From the NCBI GenBank assembly GCA_030620095.1, contig JAUTXW010002163.1, forward strand, positions 62,001 through 126,000: a DNA stretch of 64,000 nt, given 5' to 3'. The DNA is from Kuschelorhynchus macadamiae (taxonomy: Eukaryota > Arthropoda > Insecta > Coleoptera > Curculionidae). Positions 51,507-62,998 of the stretch are shown piece by piece. A model generated the notes under the pieces. That model did no database searches, was not told the DNA's origin, and saw only the letters and a list, made by a program, of their open reading frames with translations. Positions within the stretch are counted from its first letter, which is position 1; each line of letters opens with the position of its first letter. A program made the translations under genes and the position numbers.

Positions 51507-51924
51507 TATGTCATAAACTATTCGACAAAAGAAGATGAAACCAAATAAATTCTTTTCTTTATGATTAAAACTATTATATACAATATTTTTCTCAACTGTC
51601 AATTGCTGCCGAAAAAGACAGATAACTCTGTTTAGGTTATTTTTTTGTTTAGTATCTTTTTATTTAAATGTTTTTGACGCAATTATTTATTTATCATTTC
51701 AGAACGATCTTTGAATTAACAGAGTGGTTCCGAAAAAAATTTGGACTAGATTGGCACCAGATTAGATGTGAATATGACACAAGAAGACTTCATTAAATCC
51801 AATTACACCTTAAATATAATTTGTTATTTTAATTGCTCTTCTAAATGCTTGAAGAGTGCGTTTAGCTAAAATAACTTTTTAAGTAATTCTGACTATAGAG
51901 AACCATAACAATAAAATGTGTAAT

Positions 51925-54900
51925 TAATTTCCTAAGGAAATCCCTAAAAAAGAAATAATAGTTGCAGTGGAAGCTGTCCTCTACTACTCTGAAGAAACAA
52001 AAGCAGATGAGATTCGACAAGAAGTAGCAAACATTTTAACATCAAGCAAATCACCTGAACAAAACTAAACTAAATGCCACTAAACACAGGGCCCCAACAA
52101 ACCTTCGAAAAAATAAAGACATACATCACAATCCTTCCAGCAGACAGAGGAAACGCAACAGTAGTTATGAATACCCAAGACTACATACAAAAAAATGCGG
52201 GGTATCCTACAAGACAATTGTTATAAGTTCTAAAGTTGTTCTACGTACCTATAAAAACAACTAAAAATAAAATAAAAAGTTCACCAACAAACAAAAATGC
52301 TATTTTAGAATTTTTTTAACTCTTCAATTTTTTTTAGTACAGGATGTTAAAAAAGTCCATGATTTTTATCTCAATTTTGAATGTGTGTAACTTTCCGAGA
52401 TTTTTTTTTTATCTTATTTCTATGCGTCGTTTTAATCAATGATCTTCTGCAAAAAAGTGATTTCTTAAAATTTTTAGACCTCTCTTAGTTTTAAAAATAT
52501 CGATTTTTTATTTAATTTTTTTCAACTTTTAAGCACCTAAACCATCCTTTATATTACACCTTGTATATCAAACACCATCTTTTGCTGCTGTTTGATATAC
52601 CCTACGATATCCTGGTTTATTTTCAATGAAAGAAAATACTAAAGTAATGTGGTTTCCAGTGGCGTACGTAATTATCGCCTATTTTCGTAATACCTAATTT
52701 ATTAATGGCTCACCGATCTTCACGTTCAAAGGTGCACAATTTTAAAAATAATATTTTATAAAGTTTCATTTGTTTACTGCACTTTAATCATTGACATAGT
52801 GTTGAGAAACCAGTTTCTTTTTTTTTCGTATTTGCCTTTGTTTTAAAAATATCGTTTATTTTACATAACCATAATATTTTTTTCAACTTTTTCGTTCTAA
52901 ACCATCCTGAACTGTTCTTACCGGTAAATTTTATTAGCAATTGTCATATCTTTCACTAAGCGTATTTATTGTGATTAAAAATATCGAATACCTCAATGAT
53001 ACGCTGTACAGTGGCGTGCTAATAATAAAAATTAATAATTGTTAATGTCATTGAGAAACTTAAAATATTTATTCCGAGTCGATTCCGGTGCGAATTTTTT
53101 ATCACCTGCTGACTCTACTTATAGCTTAGCCCCCAAAGGGTTTCAAAAGAGCCATGTTTTTCTTGTGACAGAGCTAACCAAGTGGTCTCTTTACTAAAAC
53201 AAATGAAACTTCAAAAGATTATTTTTAAAATCATATACCTTTGAACGTGAAGATCGGTGAGCCATTAATAAATTATTCCGAAAATAAGCGATAATTAGTA
53301 CGCCACTGGACACCACAATACTTTAGTTTTTTTTATTGAAAATAAGCCAGGATATCAGACAGTAGCAAAAGATGCAAGGTGTAATGTACAGGATGGTATA
53401 GGTGCTTAAAAAAATTGGAGGTTATGGAAAAACATCGATATTATTAAAACTAAGGCAGGTATGAAAATTTTGAGAAATTACTTTTTTTACAGAAGATCAT
53501 TGATTAAAACGGCGCATAATAATGAAATTAAAAAAATATCTCAGAAAGGTACGCACATTCAAAATTGAGATAAAAATCATGGACTTTTTAAAAACCTGTA
53601 TTAAAAAAAAGTGACAGTTAAAAAAAATTTAAAATAGCAATTTTTTTCACAAAAAGTCAATGTGTCAGCCCGTCAAAACCGGAGAGCGATATTTGGTCTG
53701 GGCTCCAAAAATATCAAGCTTGAAAGTTAGGCGAAATTTTCCTTGCTCGAAAGCAATTGTCCAGCAGTTTAAATGGTACTTCTATGAGGTCTTCGCTATC
53801 ACCAGCCATCGCGAATTTGTTTAAGACATACTTCGAGAAAGATGCTCTTGAGACAGCAAGTTTAAAGCCCAAGTTATGGATTCGTTAAGTGGATGACATA
53901 TTTATTATACGCCAACATGATCATACAGAGTTTTTTTGACTCACGTAAATTCAATGTATCCCAGAGTACAATAATTTACTCTAGAGTTATAAGAAAACAA
54001 CAAACTTCCATTTTTAGATGTTGTGATCACAAAAAACGGGTATTTCGGATATATCGTGTATAGAAAATCAGTACATACCAACAGATATTTAAATCCAAGA
54101 TCACATTATCACCCAGCTAAATTGAAGCTGTTTCCAATACTCTAATATCTAGATCCGTGCAATTAACTGAAAGGCAGACGAACCAAACGAATTTAATATA
54201 ATATCTGGCGCTTTAAAAAAAAATGGTTACACAAATCACACCATCGAGAAAGCAATTAATGCACAGGGTTCGCGAATAACGAACACCCAAAATTATGAAC
54301 CGGGAAGGCAACAAGTAGTCTTACCTTATGTAAAATGAACAACAGATAGAATCGAAATAATTCTTAAAAAACACAAAAAACAAATAATACACACGCCACA
54401 AACAACCATAGGTAAACTACTTGAAAACCTAAAACACAAAATCAAATGGGAAAATCACGGAGTATACAGCATTCCGTGCCAGGACTGTAAAAAATTGTAC
54501 GTGGTTCAAACTAACAGGCGAATACTAGCAAGAGTAGAAGAGCATAAACTCAGCATCAGAAACAAACAAACAACCTCGACCCTATTCCTACATCATCAGG
54601 AAACCGGCCACTAAATTAATTTCAATAGGTATAGGCAGATTGCCAATATAGAGTATTATAAGACTATGGCTTCTCGGATTTGAAAAACAAGGTGATTTAA
54701 ATAAAAGAAAATTGAAAAATAAGGTGATTTAAATAAAATGAACGAATCATTAGAACTACCAAAAGTATAGAAGACAATAATCAACAAATCTAAAATCACA
54801 AAAAATCGAGCGGAATTAACGCACAACAAATCAACATCCGGAAAGCATAAATAATGACCAACGGCCGTCTAGATACAACCTTCGGACCCGGGTGGGGGTA

Positions 54901-54940
54901 TAAAAGGAAGCTTTACAGTCATTAACGATAAGAAGTTTTA
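51925..54940 (+). pseudogene. Penelope-like element, dead, split by a fold-back insertion
   Basis: The N-terminal part (about 51930-52230) reads PKEIPKKEIIVAVEAVLYYS, EETKADEIRQEVANILTSSK, and in other frames ILPADKGN- and QDYIQKMRGIL-like blocks. After the insertion at 52340-53598 the RT resumes: SPAIANLFKTYFEKDALETA (about 53795), then KLWIR-stop-VDDIFIIR, where the catalytic tyrosine of YVDD is replaced by TAA (about 53887). The C-terminal LKKNGYTNHTIEKAINAQGS, PQTTIGKLLENLKHKIKWEN, then HGVYSIPCQDCKKLYVVQTN and RRILARVEEHKLSIRNKQT make up the GIY-YIG endonuclease. Then come LFLHHQETGH and a GGGGGTATAAAAGGAAG promoter-like phrase near 54893. It is the same family as 39695-40500 and carries several stops. 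Confidence 0.88.
52340..53598. mobile_element. Long fold-back element with TA target duplication
   Basis: The outer ends are CAGGATGTTAAAAAAGTCCA (52340) and, inverted, TGGACTTTTTAAAAACCTG (ending 53598). TA lies on each side (52338-52339, 53599-53600). Arms of roughly 440 bp are inverted copies through 'gatttttatctcaattttgaatg', 'agatcattgattaaaacg', 'gatatcctgg', 'ccagtggcgtac' and 'cgatcttcacgttcaaagg'. A loop of about 400 bp has no coding frame. It interrupts a Penelope-like element and is therefore the younger insertion. TA duplication and CAG ends suggest mobilisation by a Tc1/mariner-type transposase. Confidence 0.85.
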
Positions 54941-56205
54941 ATACTTCCTATAGGCCAAACTAGTATATCCTGAATTCGGATATTTCCTGTAACATATCAA
55001 ACAAATTGTACTAGACCTTATAACAAGAAAGATTAATAAACACATAAATGAACCAATCTATAGAGCTAAGAGAATCCGTAACCGCAAGGTGACAGCTGAC
55101 ACGAAATGTTCGTTTATTGGCATTTTGAGATTCCTTTGATAGCCGTGGAAAAGAGAATATTTATTTTTCCCAACTAAACAACGAAAAGCTAAGTTCAGTT
55201 AACGAGACACACGATTTCCTAAAAATATTGCCAGCAAGAGTTAAGTAGAAAGCTTCTTCTTCAAAGAAGATACTTTTTAGCGCACTAAAAGTATTTTCCG
55301 AGTTTACTTAAGTATATTACAATATTTTTTAGCGGTAGATAAAAAACTAACACTTACAAAGACACCGTTTTTGAAATTGTAAAATTAAAAAAGTTGATAT
55401 CTAGTAAAGAGCCGTAAATCTAATTTGATTTTATTAATGTATATATGGTTGCTAATTCAAATAATTTTTTTACTGTCTTACTGTAAAACTATTGTTTAGT
55501 TTGATTTTGACCACCAATTGTTTTCTATGATTAATCTCTAAAAACCGCCAAATTCAATTAGATTTCGATTTCAGGTAGGTAGTATTGTTGGAAGTTTAAA
55601 TCGATTATTTTATAACAAGTTAGTTTCCGTTATATTTCTTTATGAGTAATTATGGAACGGCTATTTTGAAGCTAAGGTTCAGATATTTCAGATAAGTTTT
55701 TAATAGTGCCAAAATACATAGAAAACGTTAAAATATCTTCCATTTTTATGGAATCAAATTAGCTTAAAATTGCCTAAAACTGAAGTGATCCTCTTTGTTA
55801 ATGTTATTGCTATATTTTTTTATATTGCTTTATATTCTGGGTAACGTTGAACTACACCGTAGTTAGATTTATCTTTATTGCTATCTAACATACAAATAAG
55901 TTTTTTTTTTAAATGTGTTCAGATTATTTGTTGCGTATAGATTGACAAACAAAAATCTTCTTTGGCTTTTTCGCAACTGAATAAAAATATTTAACTTTAA
56001 ATCAATTGAAGCAAATATTTAATACAATTACATACCTCAACATGTAGACTAGTCTGTCTACGGAATGTTTCGATACATAATATAAACAATATTATTTAAA
56101 TAATAAATGCGAAAAAGCCAAAAAAGATTTTTGTTTGACAAATAAGTTTGTAATATTTTTTAAACATTCTGTGTGCAATCGTGTTTTATTAATATTAAAC
56201 TGCAA
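54941..56205. other. Non-coding stretch
   Basis: AT-rich; no gene or element termini recognised. Confidence 0.45.
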
Positions 56206-57225
56206 TTTTGTTTAACCCTGGTTAGGCCTTTTTTTGGGTTAATGTAAAAAGTGTATATACAATAAAACAATAATAATATATTTAAGCAATAATTTTGAAT
56301 GTATTTTAAATATCGGACTGCTTTTTGTTAGCCCAGGTGAAGATTTTAGGTTGATGTAAAAAAGTGTATGTATAATAAAACAATAAACCTATATTTAAGC
56401 AAATCGCCGCAATTGGCGCCACAATCACAACCTAAATAATAAAAAACATCTTTTGCCTAATTATAAACCAAATTTATAAAAGGGAAAGTAGAAAGATATA
56501 TTTAGGCGCTCAACTTTCTTTTAGTTGAATTGTGATATCTTCACAATATATTTTTTTGGCTTCTATAATGCCTACTAAATCCGGTTATTAAAAAACTTCT
56601 CTGCAGAAGCTCCGAACTTTTATTTTATGTTCTTATTTGCTTTTTTAAAATTTTTATAAATAAAATGTAATCCATTCACGATTTTTTTTCTACTTCTATA
56701 AAGCCTTCTGAATTTTTATTTATATATTTTTGCAACTTTTTTTTTAGGGAAATGAGTTAAATTCGCACAATGTTTTTCTTTTGACTTCTATGAAGTTTCC
56801 TAAATGCGGTAATTAAACATTTTCTCTGCGGAAACTCCCAATTTGTATTTTATTTATTTTTTATCTTTTTCTTAATTGAAGGGTGATATATTTCCAAAAT
56901 ATTTTTTTTAAATTCTATAAGGCTTTCTGAATGTAAAATTTGAAAAAATTCCTATGGGTAACACTTATTTTTAGGTAAAGTGTCTGAATTCTGCAATGAC
57001 TCGGGAGTAAATATTTAAATATTGTTTGAATAATTCAAACCATTTGATTTAAATAGTTTTTTCTATTAATAAATATGATTTCTGACCAAAAAATAGAGTG
57101 TTTCAGACCGCTTTTTGGTAACCCTCGTTAATCCTTTGGGTTGATGTAGTAAATAAGTCTATTTATAATTAAACAATCAAAATATATCTAAGCAAATCAC
57201 CGGAACTGGCGCCACAACCACGGAT
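56205..57225. repeat. Degenerate tandem and direct repeat block
   Basis: 'gactgctttttgttagcccaggtgaagattttaggttgatgtaaaaaagtg...aagcaaatcgccgcaattggcgccacaa' (about 56320-56430) recurs near 57105-57220 ('gaccgctttttggtaaccctcgtt...aagcaaatcaccggaactggcgccacaa'), with a partial copy at 56215. Between them, units of about 130 bp repeat the phrase 'cttctataa.gccttctgaat' (about 56555, 56690, 56785, 56915). The same units reappear at about 60965-61330. Confidence 0.7.
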
Positions 57226-57289
57226 TTCACTTTAGAATCAATTGATCACACATGTTGCTTTTTATAGTCAATAAATTACTGAATTAAGC

Positions 57290-57879
57290 TAGTGTGTCCT
57301 TATCAAAATATAAACAAATAACATGCCCCCACAGATATTTTGGAAATCCGAGCAAGCCTTTCAGAAATGAAAAATTACATTATTTTGATGAAATATCTAA
57401 AAAAATATTTCTAAAGCTTCCTGAGAACGCTCTGAAGGTACTGGTACAGGCGATAAATTCATCATTTACTTTAGGTGTCTTTCCAGACTGTTTAAAGTGC
57501 AAATATGGTACCATTGTTTAAGGGGATGGTCAGAATGACCCTAGTGATTATCGGCCTGTAGCGTTGTTGCCGACTCTTTCCAAAATAGTGGAAAAGCTTG
57601 CGAAGAAAAGAATTGTTAGGTTTTTAGAAAAACATATTATTATGAGATCAACACAGTTTGGTTTCCAATCCAAAAAGGGAACAAATGATGCAATGTTTGC
57701 TTTTCTCGAAAAGTTATATTCAACCCTTAATGAGGGAGAGGCTGCAGTGGCAGTTTTCTGTGACTTGTCGAAAGCGTTTGACTGAGTGGGTCACAGAATT
57801 CTGAAGCGTAAGCTAGAAAAGAATGGATTTCGGGATAAATGTCTCGACTGGCTGGAGTCATATTGGACAGGTAGGTTAC
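57290..57879 (+). pseudogene. Non-LTR RT fragment interrupted by a Penelope-like element
   Basis: Blocks read HYFDEISKKIFLKLPENALK, VLVQAINSSFTLGVFPDCLK, DYRPVALLPTLSKIVEKLAK, STQFGFQSKKGTNDAMFAFL, then FCDLSKAFD-stop-VGHRILKRKLEKNGF and WLESYWTGRLPD, where the sequence breaks into the Penelope terminal repeat at 57880. It is an R1/jockey-type RT core, 5' and 3' truncated, with two stops and one frame change. The 3' continuation was not found after 60480. Confidence 0.85.
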
Positions 57880-58258
57880 CTGATATCTAAGTAAATTAAT
57901 CTAAATAAATAAACTACTCCATACATAAAACCCTGTACATTTCAGTAAGATCATAAACCCAAACTCGGTACAGCAATAAAAATCTAAGTAAATATAAAAA
58001 AAAAGAAAAAAATTTGTCTCGTTTTTATGTACCAGAATTCCAGACGTGTGGAAATTATTGCAATCGCAAAACATTCGTAAAACTGACATGTTTCCAAGGT
58101 ACGTACTCTGTATAATATTAATGTTGTTTTAAGTGTGTTTTTGTTTTCATGATCATAGTTTGTTTTAAATGTAATGTTTTTTTGAGTGATGTTTGTTCAA
58201 TAATGTTTTAACCAATTTAAATACTAACTATACATGTTTTTATTGTAGAAAATAAATA

Positions 58259-58292
58259 TCTTGAGAAAGCTCAATATAATGAGCGAAACGTC
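58259..58292 (+). ncRNA. Hammerhead-like motif in 5' pLTR
   Basis: CTTGAGA-AA-GCTC-AATATAAT-GAGC-GAAA-CGTC has the layout of a Penelope hammerhead: a core strand, a perfect 4-bp helix, then GAAA and a CGTC tail. The first strand is CTTGAGA, not the consensus CTGANGA, so catalysis may be lost. The identical motif is in the 3' pLTR. Confidence 0.45.
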
Positions 58293-58363
58293 GATTAAAT
58301 TACAGTTCTATTTCTCAATGAGTTAACATATGCCCAAGAAAATAATTAACAAAATATTTATAT

Positions 58364-60016
58364 ATGGTTAAAGAAAAAAAAAACGAAAAATATAAGTTGC
58401 AAGGGTTAAAGATGCAAAGACCAAACACAAACTTTTTCAAAAATATTAGAGAGACACATAGTGAAGACACGGCAAATTACCTCAGAAACATCTCCAGATG
58501 GTATCAAAAACTAGCTAAACAAAAAAATCGACGGATTTTTCTACTGAGATGCAAGCATGCAGACGTGATGCCAGCCTTCCTAAATTTTAATACGTCACAC
58601 ATAAGATTTGCAGGTACGTACCTTGATATAATAAATAATACAAAACAAAAAATTTTAAATTTGACAGTCACGGAAACAACTAAAAATATAAATCATTTAA
58701 ATTCTGAAATAAATAATCAAATTAGTTACTTAAAAAATCTTATACCTGAAAATAAACTTAATAAATTTCTGAATTTCGAATATTTAAAATATAAAAAAAC
58801 TTTTCAGTACACTAAAGCACGCAATCAAACAAAATTTACAAAAAAAAAAAATTTGATTTAATTTCTCATATACCACACAACGACAAAAAAATAAATACAA
58901 CCGAATGGCTAAGTAACATATCTGACACTGAAATTCCACAGGATATTGCTGAAGTTCTTGCTTTGGGTGACCATTTTTTCACTTCCAATAACAACTGAAA
59001 AACATTTACCAACCACTGAATATATCGCCTGTGTAGAAAGCATAATTCAAGATAAACCGAATGAAATCAAAAATTCAATTCGCGCCAATGTTGTAAACGT
59101 TGTAACAAACCATAATCTTAAAATAAAACATAAAAAAATAAAATATTCAAACTTCCAAAAAAACACACAGAAAAAAATAAACAAAACCAAGCAATTCGTA
59201 AAGGAGAACCCTCAAATTAAAATCCTTAAACCTGATAAATCAAATAAAACTGTGATAATGAACTCTTACGACTATGATACACAAATTAATGAATTGCTTA
59301 GTGACGTAAATACTTACAAAAAATTAAAAAGTGATTTAACGACCTCTTATCAAACAAAAAATAACATGTTCATAAAAAAATTGTTAAATAAAAAAGTTAT
59401 TTCTGATAAAGAAGCAAAAAACCTAATGATACACAACGCAGTAGCACCAAAAATATACGGTCTTCCTAAGTTGCATAAAGCTAACATACCTTTAATAACT
59501 AATACCTTTAATAATAACTTAAAGAAAGTAACAAAAGAAAAAAATGGTAATACTAAATCCGTTGCAATGCCCTACACAGAAAAAATATCAGAAAAAATAA
59601 ATCATATCTTGTCTAAACACGACATAACTGTCTGTCATAAAGCACAGAATTTACTAAACGGTCTTTTCACTCCCTTAAAAAGCAAAGTAATAAAAAAAAA
59701 GAAATCAAACCTAGTTTACTCCATTCCATGTTTAAATTGCCCAAAAAAATACATAGGAATGACAACACAATACTTAGATAGTCGATTAAACGGCCACAAA
59801 TACACAAACAATGCATCTATTGCACTCCACAAACACGAACATACAGAAAAACATGAATTCGATTTTAAACAAACCAAAATTTTAGAGCAAGAAACTAATT
59901 ATCGAAAACTCACAATAAAAGAAATGATACAAATTAAAAAAGAGAAAGATGCCGTCAACGATAAAAAAGACATCAATAACTTAAGCCAAATTTATTATAA
60001 TCTGATATCTAAGTAA
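58364..60016 (+). pseudogene. Penelope-like protein: N-terminus plus GIY-YIG, RT core missing
   Basis: The first frame (58364-58861) has an N-terminal block (KQKNRRIFLLRCKHADVMPA, then FLNFNTSHIRFAGTYLD). It slips at an A10 run near 58845, continues one frame over (DKKINTTEWLSNISDTEIPQ, DIAEVLALGDHF), and slips back at a T6 run near 58977. The next frame runs to 60016: LPITTEKHLPTTEYIACVES, then ILKPDKSNKTVIMNSYDYDT and APKIYGLPKLHKANIPL, RT motif 1. There it jumps directly to ITNTFNNNLKKVTKEK near the RT C-terminus, so the palm with YADD is deleted. The GIY-YIG endonuclease remains: LVYSIPCLNCPKKYIGMTTQ, then YLDSRLNGH. Length is about 540 instead of about 800 or more. It cannot reverse transcribe alone. 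Confidence 0.88.
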
Positions 60017-60380
60017 ATTAATCTAAATAAATAAACTACTCCATACATAAATCCCTGTACATTTCAGTAAGATCATAAAGCCAAACTCGGTACAGCAATA
60101 AAAATTTAAGTAAATATAAAAAAAAGAAAAAAATTTGTCTCGTTTTTATCTACCAGAATTCCAGACGTGTCGAAATTATTGCAATCGCAAAACATTCGTA
60201 AAACTGACATGTTTCCAAGGTACGTACTCTGTATAATATTAATGTTGTTTTAAATGTATTTTTGTTTTCATGATCATAGTTTGTTTTAAATGTAATGTTT
60301 TCTTGAGTGATGTTTTTTCAATAATGTTTTAACCAATTTAAATACTAACTATACATGTTTGTATTGTAGAAAATAAATAT

Positions 60381-60413
60381 CTTGAGAAAGCTCAATATAA
60401 TGAGCGAAACGTC
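60381..60413 (+). ncRNA. Hammerhead-like motif in 3' pLTR
   Basis: Same sequence as in the 5' pLTR: CTTGAGAAAGCTC...GAGCGAAACGTC, with the 4-bp helix kept. Confidence 0.45.
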
Positions 60414-60485
60414 GATTAAATTATAGTTTTACTTCTCAATGAGATTATTTATTAATATTTATATATGGTTAAAGAAAAAAAGAAA

Positions 60486-60589
<104 letters not shown>

Positions 60590-62049
60590 TATGCAACATG
60601 GTTGTTTATAACATATATAGCCATTATTGCTATAAGGTCGATTAAATTGCATACATTTTTTTTCTTTAGAGGATATTAAAAGCAAATTTTGTTGTTTTTT
60701 TTTTGTAGATCTGTTGATATTTGTAAGAGCGAAACTCTGACAGAATTTGATTTCTTTAAATATAAAACTGAATCAGGATCAACGTGTTACAACACGTCTG
60801 ACTACAGAAAATTATAATTCTCTAAATTATTAAATTCAATGATCTAATTACTTATGTACCGGAAACCTTAAAAAGCTAATTATACATAAATAAAAAATAA
60901 TAAATAGTTCAGAACCGAATTGATTATCTCTGGAAAGAATAACTTAGAATTGATAGCAGGAAATCATCATTCCGACCTAAAAATTAAACAACATCTTTTG
61001 CCTAATTTTAAACAAAATTTATAAGATGGAAAGTAGAAAGATATATTAGGGTTCAGCTTTCTTTTAGCTGAAATGTGATATATACACAAAATATTTTTTG
61101 GCTTCTATAACGCCTCATGAATGCGGTAATTAAAAAACTTCTCTGAGAAAGCTTCCAATTTTTATTTATGTTGTTATTTGTTTTTAACTTTTCCTTTACT
61201 GAAATGTTATATATTCATAATGTACTATTTTCTACTTCTATAAAGCCTTCTGAACATGGAACTTAAAAAAAACGTCCTGCGGGAATTCGTATTTTTTTGA
61301 ATTTATTTATTTACTTTTGAACTTTTTTTTATATTAAAAACCTTTTCCGTAGCTAAAATACTAAAATTGTAAGGCCAAGTTTCAGAGAGGAAAAATATAT
61401 TAAAAACTTTGGGAAAAGTTAAATAATAAAAAAAGCGATATTTCTGAACGGGAAATGTGTGAGTGTTTTCCGTTTTTAATGTATTAGGCCAATAGATAGA
61501 GTTGTTTTCGTGATAACAATAGTAACCGAATACCGAGTGGGTCTTCAGAGTCAACACAGTCCATAGCAATATTCCATTATATTTTCCACTCGGAACTATC
61601 ATTTGGTTATTTGATGTAAACAATTTAATGCAAAAAATCGCGTTTACTTTCATTTTCGGCTTATAAAATCTAAACCATTGAAGGAATTTTGATGATATAA
61701 AAAGATGAGTTGTTGAAAATTACAAACAATACTATATGGTTACATGACTTGATCGGATTAATAGAACAGGAGAAGAATACGAAAAACCGGAAACTTTGGG
61801 CTTTTTTTCGAAAATTCATACCTACGTTATTCCTCAAGTTGTAGCAACGGCCCTTAGCGAAATTATAGTTATTGATATTTGAATTTTTTAACTATTTTTC
61901 AGTGTGCCTGCAGCAACGTACTACTCTTCAACTTTAATTATCTCAGCAAATGCGGAAGTTATCAGAATTATTTTTTTCCGTATCGAAGTAACTGAACGTG
62001 AGAAAATCGATTCTTTACCTACGTGGGGCAAAGATGATCGACGATGCAT
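60590..62049. other. Non-coding stretch with copies of the 56.4-kb repeat
   Basis: About 60965-61330 repeats the segment at 56430-56720 ('acatcttttgcctaatt.taaac.aaatttataa.a.gg.aaagtagaaagatatatt', then the 'cttctata..gcct' units). A 116-codon minus frame at 61303-61653 with an ATG has no recognisable domain and overlaps the repeat end, so I do not call it a gene. About 61960-62090 may hold the outer terminus of the virus-like element. Confidence 0.5.
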
Positions 62050-62165
62050 CCAGGTACGCTGAAAGTTCATTAAACAAATCAATCACAATTTTGTAAGTAG
62101 TTATTTAAGGAGAGAAGCACCTCCTCCTCCTCCTCCTTATATCTACTCCTCCTCCTCCTCTCTAA
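62050..62165 (+). repeat. Terminus of right virus-like element (CTC-rich)
   Basis: AGTAGTTATTTAAGGAGAG (about 62097) followed by CACCTCCTCCTCCTCCTCC and a second CTCCTCCTCCTCC run corresponds to the inverted block at about 1650-1695. The first ORF inside starts at 62294. No target duplication was identified. Confidence 0.45.
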
Positions 62166-62293
62166 TTTTAAATGTTATTTAATCAATATCGTTCGTTAAC
62201 TTATCCTTGCCGTGAAGGTTATCCCCTCTGCGAAAATAGTAGCCTAGTGGAAATATTAAGTATAAAGAATCATTACTTACGCACATTGTTAAA

Positions 62294-62646
62294 ATGTCAT
62301 TCAGTGGTGAGAACAACGAATTAATATTAGCAATTCAAGAATTGCATAGTGAATTTATTAAATTGCTAAATGAAATCAATGACCATCAGATGAGAAGTAA
62401 ACCATCTTTCTCCTCATTTTATGCCGAACTTTCAGACGAGTATTTAAAAGTAGTGACATTGTGTGATGACTATTTAAAAAATTTTGATTTATTGGAATTT
62501 GTACATGAGTTGGTGAAGTTAGGCTATTATACTGAAGTCATAAATCTAAAAAAATATATTCAAGATACAACAGTTTTATAGGAAATATCAGTAGCAGAAA
62601 CTGAAAAGGATTTTTACATTTCAATATCCCAAGAACATTTTGTTTA
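62294..62646 (+). pseudogene. Small acidic ORF of the virus-like element, one TAG stop
   Basis: The ATG at 62294 (context AAAATGTC) begins MSFSGENNELILAIQELHSE. The frame stops at TAG 62579-62581 and then continues in register (EISVAETEKDFYISISQEHF) to TAA at 62644-62646, so the TAG is probably a nonsense mutation in a protein of about 116 residues. Predicted mostly helical, acidic, no membrane segment, no recognised domain. It is transcribed inward from the terminus. Confidence 0.5.
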
Positions 62647-62656
62647 AGAACTTGTA

Positions 62657-62914
62657 ATGGATAAACTAGTGACCGAAATGCTTGAAGAGTGTGTTATGTC
62701 AGAAGCTTGCTCAAGATATTTAGCGTTTGCTGGTGATGATGATAACTTGGAAGCTCAAGATTTCATGAAAAGTCACGAATATTTAAAACATGCTGAATTT
62801 TGTGAAAAAATAGTGCAAGTGTGTAAAAATTTTTTAGAAAACAGAAATAGAAAAGATTTTTTTTCTGATATCGGTAATCTAGAAATACAATATAATTTTA
62901 ATGTTATGTTATAA
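62657..62914 (+). CDS. Second small acidic ORF of the virus-like element
   Basis: The ATG at 62657 begins MDKLVTEMLEECVMSEACSR and the frame ends FSDIGNLEIQYNFNVML-stop at 62914. It lies ten bases after, and in the same frame as, the previous ORF, so it could be a second gene or the tail of one longer protein cut by two stops. It shares a loose pattern with the first (EYLK..., helical, ending in F..DIG/L), hinting at a duplicated small-protein family. No known domain. An AATAAA lies shortly downstream (about 62963). Confidence 0.45.
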   Translation: MDKLVTEMLEECVMSEACSRYLAFAGDDDNLEAQDFMKSHEYLKHAEFCEKIVQVCKNFLENRNRKDFFSDIGNLEIQYNFNVML

Positions 62915-62998
62915 TAGGCTATAAATTAGTGTAAATTTGAGAACTGCAGTAATGTAAATTTTAAATAAAACAATAGTTCATATAGTTAATATTATTTT

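Larger units (their letters stand above)
57880..60480 (+). mobile_element. Penelope-like element with direct pseudo-LTRs and deleted RT
   Basis: Direct repeats of about 480-500 bp (57880-58380 and 60002-60480, about 97% alike by eye) flank one coding region. Both begin CTGATATCTAAGTAAATTAA and end TATATATGGTTAAAGAAAAA. The 5' copy lies after an interrupted non-LTR fragment and the 3' copy runs into an A-rich and (TA)n tract. This pLTR arrangement is typical of Penelope-like elements, which prime reverse transcription at a nicked site. The 3' repeat overlaps the last codons of the protein. High similarity of the repeats suggests a young insertion. Confidence 0.88.

Noticed and set aside
61303..61653. 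116-codon minus frame starting with ATG
   Set aside because: It overlaps the 130-bp unit repeat at its 3' end, has no domain and no splice or promoter support.
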